From DATAQC01 sp038232455 (GTDB taxonomy: Bacteria; Actinomycetota; Acidimicrobiia; Acidimicrobiales; AC-14), in the NCBI GenBank assembly GCA_038232455.1, contig JBBSHU010000005.1:1-51686 (forward strand): a stretch of 51,686 bases of DNA, read 5' to 3'. Below are positions 48,583-51,686 of the stretch, one piece after another (within the stretch, counting starts at the first letter, position 1; each line of letters opens with the position of its first letter). The position numbers and the translations under genes are program-made. The notes below the pieces were generated by a model, which worked only from the letters and a program-made list of their open reading frames with translations, searched no databases and had not been told where the DNA came from.

Positions 48583-49419
48583 ATGGACCATCGTTGCCAG
48601 TTCGGCGCCCTGGATCGGCGCGACTTCCTCACGGTGGTCGGCGTGGGGCTTCTCGCCAGTCTCGGGGCATGTTCCACCGGGGGGCCGGCCCCCCGGCCTG
48701 GCGCGGCCGCCGACCCCGGGCCTCCGGAGACGACCACCACTACGGCGCCCCCCCCCGCCCCACCGCCGATCCCGCCCGCTCGACCGGGAAAGGCCGTCGT
48801 GGTATCGGCGGCCCCGGCCCCCACGTCGCAGGTGGCGTTCACCGTGGACGACGGGTACTGCGCCGAGTGTGTCACCGGGTATGTCGACTTCACCGAGCGC
48901 ACCGGCACCCACCTCACCTTTTTGCCCAACGGCACCTACGACAAGTTCTGGGCCCCCCACGCGGCCCGTCTGCGCCCCTTGATCGCTGCCGGCCAGGTGC
49001 AGATCGCCAATCACACCTGGTCGCACAAGGACGTGACCAAGCTCGGTGAAGCGGCGGTACGCGACGAGATCCAGCGCAACGACGGGTGGATCGAAAAGAC
49101 CTTCGGGATCACCGGCCGCCCCTATTTCCGCCCGCCGTACGGAACTCACAACGCCCGCACCGACGAGGTGGCGGCCAGCCTCGGCTACACCCGCATCCTC
49201 CTGTGGAACGGGACGCTGGGCGACGCCACGTTGGAGACGCCCGAGGAGCTACTCGAGCTGGCCGACAAGTGGATCCAGGCCGGGGCGATCGTGCTCGGTC
49301 ACGCCAACCACCCCACCGTGCTCGGCCTCTTCGACCAGCTCCAGCAGATCATTGCCAAGCGGAGCCTTCAGCCCGTGACCCTCGACGCCATGCTGGGCAC
49401 CTCGCGCGCTACCGGCTGA
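48583..49419 (+). CDS. Exported polysaccharide deacetylase (NodB family)
   Basis: The 278-aa product has a twin-arginine-type signal (RRDFLTVVGVGLLASLGAC; Cys30 may be lipidated), a Thr/Pro linker, and the carbohydrate esterase 4 core: VAFTVDDGYC (Asp89-Asp90), IANHTWSHKDVTKL (His144, His148) and RPYFRPPYGTHN. A metal-dependent N- or O-deacetylase acting on peptidoglycan or a surface glycan. The last catalytic His may lie in IVLGHANHPTV. ATG 48583. Convergent with rpe, with 7 bases between the stops. A folded Tat substrate lipoprotein is inferred from the signal sequence. Confidence 0.85.
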   Translation: MDHRCQFGALDRRDFLTVVGVGLLASLGACSTGGPAPRPGAAADPGPPETTTTTAPPPAPPPIPPARPGKAVVVSAAPAPTSQVAFTVDDGYCAECVTGYVDFTERTGTHLTFLPNGTYDKFWAPHAARLRPLIAAGQVQIANHTWSHKDVTKLGEAAVRDEIQRNDGWIEKTFGITGRPYFRPPYGTHNARTDEVAASLGYTRILLWNGTLGDATLETPEELLELADKWIQAGAIVLGHANHPTVLGLFDQLQQIIAKRSLQPVTLDAMLGTSRATG

Positions 49420-49426
49420 CGCAGGG

Positions 49427-50122
49427 TCAGTCGCCGCCGGCCGCTGCCAGGACCGCCCGCGCCCCGGCCGCCGGCCCATCGGCGTGGCCGAAGACAGCGG
49501 TACCGGCCACCAAGACGTTGGCGCCGGCGTCCGCGCAGGCCTTGGCGTTGCTGGCATCGACGCCACCGTCGACCTCGATCTCGGTGGACAGGCCCTGGCG
49601 CTCTACCTGGTCACGCACCTGACGAACCTTGGCGAGGGTGCGGGGGAGGAGCTTCTGGCCACCGAACCCCGGGTTGATGGTCATCACCAGGGCGAGGTCG
49701 CATTCTTCCAACACGTCGTCGAGACATGATGCCGGCGTGCTGGGGTTGATCGCCGCCCCCGACCGGCAGTCGAGCTTGCGGATCTGAGTGAGGGTGCGAT
49801 GGAGGTGCGGAGAAACCTCGTAGTGGACGGTGATGGCGTCGGCACCGGCGTCGGCGAAGGTCTCGAGGTGGCGTTCGGGCTCGACGATCATCAGATGCAG
49901 CTCGAGGGGCAGGTCGGTCACCTTCTTCAGCGCTCGCACCGAATCGGTGCCGAAGGTGTAGTTGGGGACGAAGACCCCGTCCATCACGTCGACGTGGAGG
50001 CGCTCCACCCCTCCGCCCTCCAGAGCGGCCACAGAATCGGCGAGGTGGCCGAAGTCGGAGGCCAACAGGCTGGGAGCAAGGTGGATCGCTCCCTCACACG
50101 GCGTCCAGCTTGATCGAGGCAT
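49427..50122 (-). CDS. rpe: Ribulose-phosphate 3-epimerase
   Basis: The 231-aa TIM barrel has the Rpe motifs: LAPSLLASDFGHLADSV at the start, RLHVDVMDGVFVPNYTFGTD with the catalytic Asp and metal His, LELHLMIVEPERH, ALVMTINPGFGGQ and EIEVDGGVDASNA. It interconverts ribulose-5-phosphate and xylulose-5-phosphate in the pentose phosphate pathway. Full length, complete motifs. ATG 50122 is used; a few codons may be extra, since homology begins at about residue 12. Housekeeping gene in a region otherwise rich in recombination relics. Confidence 0.92.
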   Translation of the reverse strand: MPRSSWTPCEGAIHLAPSLLASDFGHLADSVAALEGGGVERLHVDVMDGVFVPNYTFGTDSVRALKKVTDLPLELHLMIVEPERHLETFADAGADAITVHYEVSPHLHRTLTQIRKLDCRSGAAINPSTPASCLDDVLEECDLALVMTINPGFGGQKLLPRTLAKVRQVRDQVERQGLSTEIEVDGGVDASNAKACADAGANVLVAGTAVFGHADGPAAGARAVLAAAGGD

Positions 50123-50153
50123 GGCGCATCATGCTAGCGGCGCACGCCGGGGA

Positions 50154-51200
50154 TCAGTCGTGCCAGACGGGCTGGAGGCGCTCGGAGGTGAACTGGCTGC
50201 GCAGACGGGGAGCGGGCAGCACGACGAAGTGGTCGACGACGGCCTCGATGATCGATCGTCGCTCCGCCAGATCCATCTCCTCCCAGCGGGCCCGGACCGT
50301 CTTCGCCGAGCCGCACAGATCCCGCTGGCGGCTGAGGAGGCTCTGGCGGGCGAGTTCGGACTCATCGGCGCCCGCCTTCGCCTCGAGGATCTCCTTCAGC
50401 TTGTCCCATGCCTGGTCGTCGATCCTGGGACCGTTGGTCCACAGACCGGCCACAGGGCCGTCGAGGTGCCTGCCCATCACCGCGTCGGCCACCAATTCGG
50501 TCATGGTTCTCTCCTCGGCGGCCAGGAGTGCTTCTCTCGTATCGACGGACTTGACGAACTCGGGATCGTCGATGCGAGCCAGGACGATGTCGCGAGCGGC
50601 GTTCTCGGCGTGGGACGCATGAACGACTGCTCCGGAGCATCCGCCCGCCCCCCGCGACGGACAGCGGTAGTGGGGCTGGATGGTCGTGGCGCGCGGCGTG
50701 ATACCGCCGAGGCGGCTGCCGCAACGCCAACAGCGGAGAAATCCGGTGAGCAGATACCGCCGCCCGAAGCCGTTGCCGGCCTGCCGAGCGGTGTGCTTGC
50801 GACGAGCATGCCGGAGAGCGATGAGGGCATCGTGGGTCCTCGTATCGAGGATGGCGGGGAGTGGGTCGGGTGCATCACCGATTTCATGACCACCGTTGGC
50901 ATCGACGACGCCGTTCTCCCGGGTGACGCCGTTCGCCTGGGTGACGCCGCTCTCCTGGGTGACCTCCAGGCCGGCCAGGCGGGGTTGGATGAGAAGGGCG
51001 GACAGGGCGTTGATCCGCCACGGGCCTCCCGTGGTCGTGGTCACCCCCCGTCGGTTCCAGTCGTCGACGACCGACGACAGTGTCGCCCCGTCCAGCACCC
51101 GTCTAGCGGCCTCGAGAATCAGCTCGGCCTCGGCGGGCACGACCTGGCGCCGGTCCTGGGTGTGCCCGAAACCGCGGCGGCCCCGCGAGTCACGCTGCAC
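50154..51200 (-). CDS. Large serine recombinase lacking its catalytic domain
   Basis: The 348-aa product begins directly with the recombinase domain (GRRGFGHTQDRRQVVPAEAE; ILEAARRVLDGATLSSVVDD; WNRRGV) and has a zinc ribbon (LRCWRCGSRLGG; YRCPSRGAGGC) and a C-terminal coiled coil. The N-terminal resolvase domain with the nucleophilic Ser is absent, and an in-frame TGA stands two codons before the GTG start. It cannot cut DNA. It may be a decay product or act as an inhibitor or accessory binding protein. An insert of VTQANG-like repeats sits between the recombinase domain and the ribbon. Confidence 0.75.
   Translation of the reverse strand: MQRDSRGRRGFGHTQDRRQVVPAEAELILEAARRVLDGATLSSVVDDWNRRGVTTTTGGPWRINALSALLIQPRLAGLEVTQESGVTQANGVTRENGVVDANGGHEIGDAPDPLPAILDTRTHDALIALRHARRKHTARQAGNGFGRRYLLTGFLRCWRCGSRLGGITPRATTIQPHYRCPSRGAGGCSGAVVHASHAENAARDIVLARIDDPEFVKSVDTREALLAAEERTMTELVADAVMGRHLDGPVAGLWTNGPRIDDQAWDKLKEILEAKAGADESELARQSLLSRQRDLCGSAKTVRARWEEMDLAERRSIIEAVVDHFVVLPAPRLRSQFTSERLQPVWHD
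50908..50961. repeat. Three 18-bp tandem repeats in the serine recombinase gene
   Basis: Units at 50908, 50926 and 50944 differ from each other at a few bases. On the minus strand they encode the six-residue repeats VTQESG, VTQANG and VTRENG. This in-frame expansion lies in a loop not conserved in the family. Confidence 0.75.
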
Positions 51201-51605
51201 GTGTCAGGCCGTGGTGGGGGCTGAGGCGCGTCTGCGCAGTGTCGGGAGTACGATGGCGCTTCCTCTCCGGCGTCACGCGTCGTTCGGGCGACGACATGGG
51301 CCTTCAAGCCACGGTCTGGCGGTCAGAGAGGTATTCGAGGCCGTGAGGGTGGGCGGATGGAGGCACCTCCGGCTTCATGTATGGCGTAACCATGCAATAA
51401 AGGCCGCCGAATACAATGCGTGGTTATTGTCCTATGCGGCCTCGGAAAGTCGGCGTAGAAGTGTTGCTCCCGGCGCGCCGGTGCAATAGAGTGCGGCCGC
51501 TTCAGTTGCCGAATAGCTACCGGAACAAACGGACCGCCGCAGCCTGCTTCGCCGCAGTGTCGCCCCAACCGTCTCCGGCCCAATCCAACCCCAGGGGGGA
51601 TGCAC
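51201..51605. other. Gap between recombinase remnant and the last gene
   Basis: Open frames here show no domain. The right half is AT-richer and holds a two-step hairpin: GGCCGC/GCGGCC (51402-51407, 51436-51441) and ACAAT/ATTGT (51413-51417, 51426-51430) with symmetrical 5-base internal loops. It lies about 160 bases before the terminal gene and could be a leader structure or an old recombination site. Confidence 0.4.
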
Positions 51606-51686
51606 ATGTTGCAACCGTGGAGGCACTCCACGGATGACGAGCGTGGACAGGCCACTTTCACGCTCATCATCGTGGTCGCAGTGGTA
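51606..51686 (+). CDS. TadE-like or pilin-like membrane protein, N-terminal part (cut by window edge)
   Basis: From ATG 51606, with a GGGGGG run 6-11 bases upstream, 27 residues read MLQPWRHSTDDERGQATFTL and then a hydrophobic IIVVAVV up to the edge. A polar start followed by RGQAT-x-x and a long apolar helix is the opening of TadE/TadG-like and some pilin-like proteins of tight-adherence systems. Too little is visible to decide. ATG 51600 is an alternative start. Confidence 0.5.
   Translation, partial: MLQPWRHSTDDERGQATFTLIIVVAVV

Noticed and set aside
45262..51200. Intact prophage or integrative element
   Set aside because: Only a tyrosine recombinase and a broken serine recombinase are seen; no structural, replication or att features, and housekeeping rpe lies between them.

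Overview
The window is a high-GC chromosomal segment from an actinobacterium. Its mix of genes (a polyhydroxyalkanoate locus with a homodimeric-type pyruvate dehydrogenase E1, GAF-ANTAR regulators, SirA-type sulfite reductase with an iron-sulfur APS reductase, MMPL transporters, TadE-like surface protein) suggests an uncultured member close to Acidimicrobiia. That placement is inference from gene content; no rRNA or tRNA gene was found.

Layout. 0-5.2 kb is a worn accessory region: an ArsR regulator cut by the window edge, an IS3-type transposase scrap, a dihydrofolate-reductase-fold protein, a frameshifted HEPN-like gene with a 64-aa partner, helicase and B12-sensor relics, an intact Xre-RES toxin-antitoxin pair with a striking repeat operator, and a vapBC pair whose toxin is broken. 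5.4-9.7 kb has an AcuC-type deacetylase, a lipoprotein and a GH13 trehalose-synthase-like enzyme. 9.7-21.6 kb is the centrepiece, a divergent PHA locus. Leftward: phasin, XRE regulator, phaC, patatin-like protein, then the GH13 enzyme. Rightward: MaoC hydratase, second phaC, hydroxyacyl-CoA dehydrogenase, thiolase, aceE, then a second hydroxyacyl-CoA dehydrogenase. 21.8-27 kb has two convergent MMPL transporters and a MarR regulator. 27.2-31.9 kb has two GAF-ANTAR proteins, small conserved proteins and a zinc metallopeptidase. 32-34.9 kb carries a rhodanese gene with an in-frame TGA, a small basic protein, UppP and a protein with a histone-H1-like tail. 35-37.5 kb is the sulfite/APS reductase operon. 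38-45.3 kb has a SpoIID-like protein, an ABC-type binding lipoprotein, a membrane PI-PLC-like protein and a GAF/SpoIIE phosphatase split by a stop codon. 45.3-51.2 kb is mosaic: a tyrosine recombinase, a CBS relic, a potassium channel, a polysaccharide deacetylase, ribulose-phosphate epimerase and a serine recombinase lacking its catalytic domain. A TadE-like gene begins at the right edge.

How genes work together. The PHA locus holds pyruvate decarboxylation (AceE), acetyl-CoA condensation (thiolase), reduction (two dehydrogenases), an R-specific hydratase, two synthases, a granule coat protein and a regulator. No phaB-like reductase is visible, so the R-monomer probably arises through crotonyl-CoA. 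The sulfur genes reduce APS to sulfite and on to sulfide. GAF-ANTAR and GAF-SpoIIE proteins indicate stress and antitermination signalling.

Most unusual observations. (1) The rhodanese TGA lies where relatives, from memory, have a conserved Cys in the active-site loop, and a 39-nt hairpin of bacterial SECIS geometry starts at the TGA. (2) A dispersed repeat (core GGGTCCAGAAGATAACTACC) occurs at four loci, once as a 97-bp MITE-like inverted repeat, and supplies the stop codon of three genes. (3) A 57-bp piece of the acuC 3' end has been copied into the start of vapB. (4) Many otherwise well-conserved genes carry single-base indels or nonsense changes, so assembly error must be excluded before calling pseudogenes.
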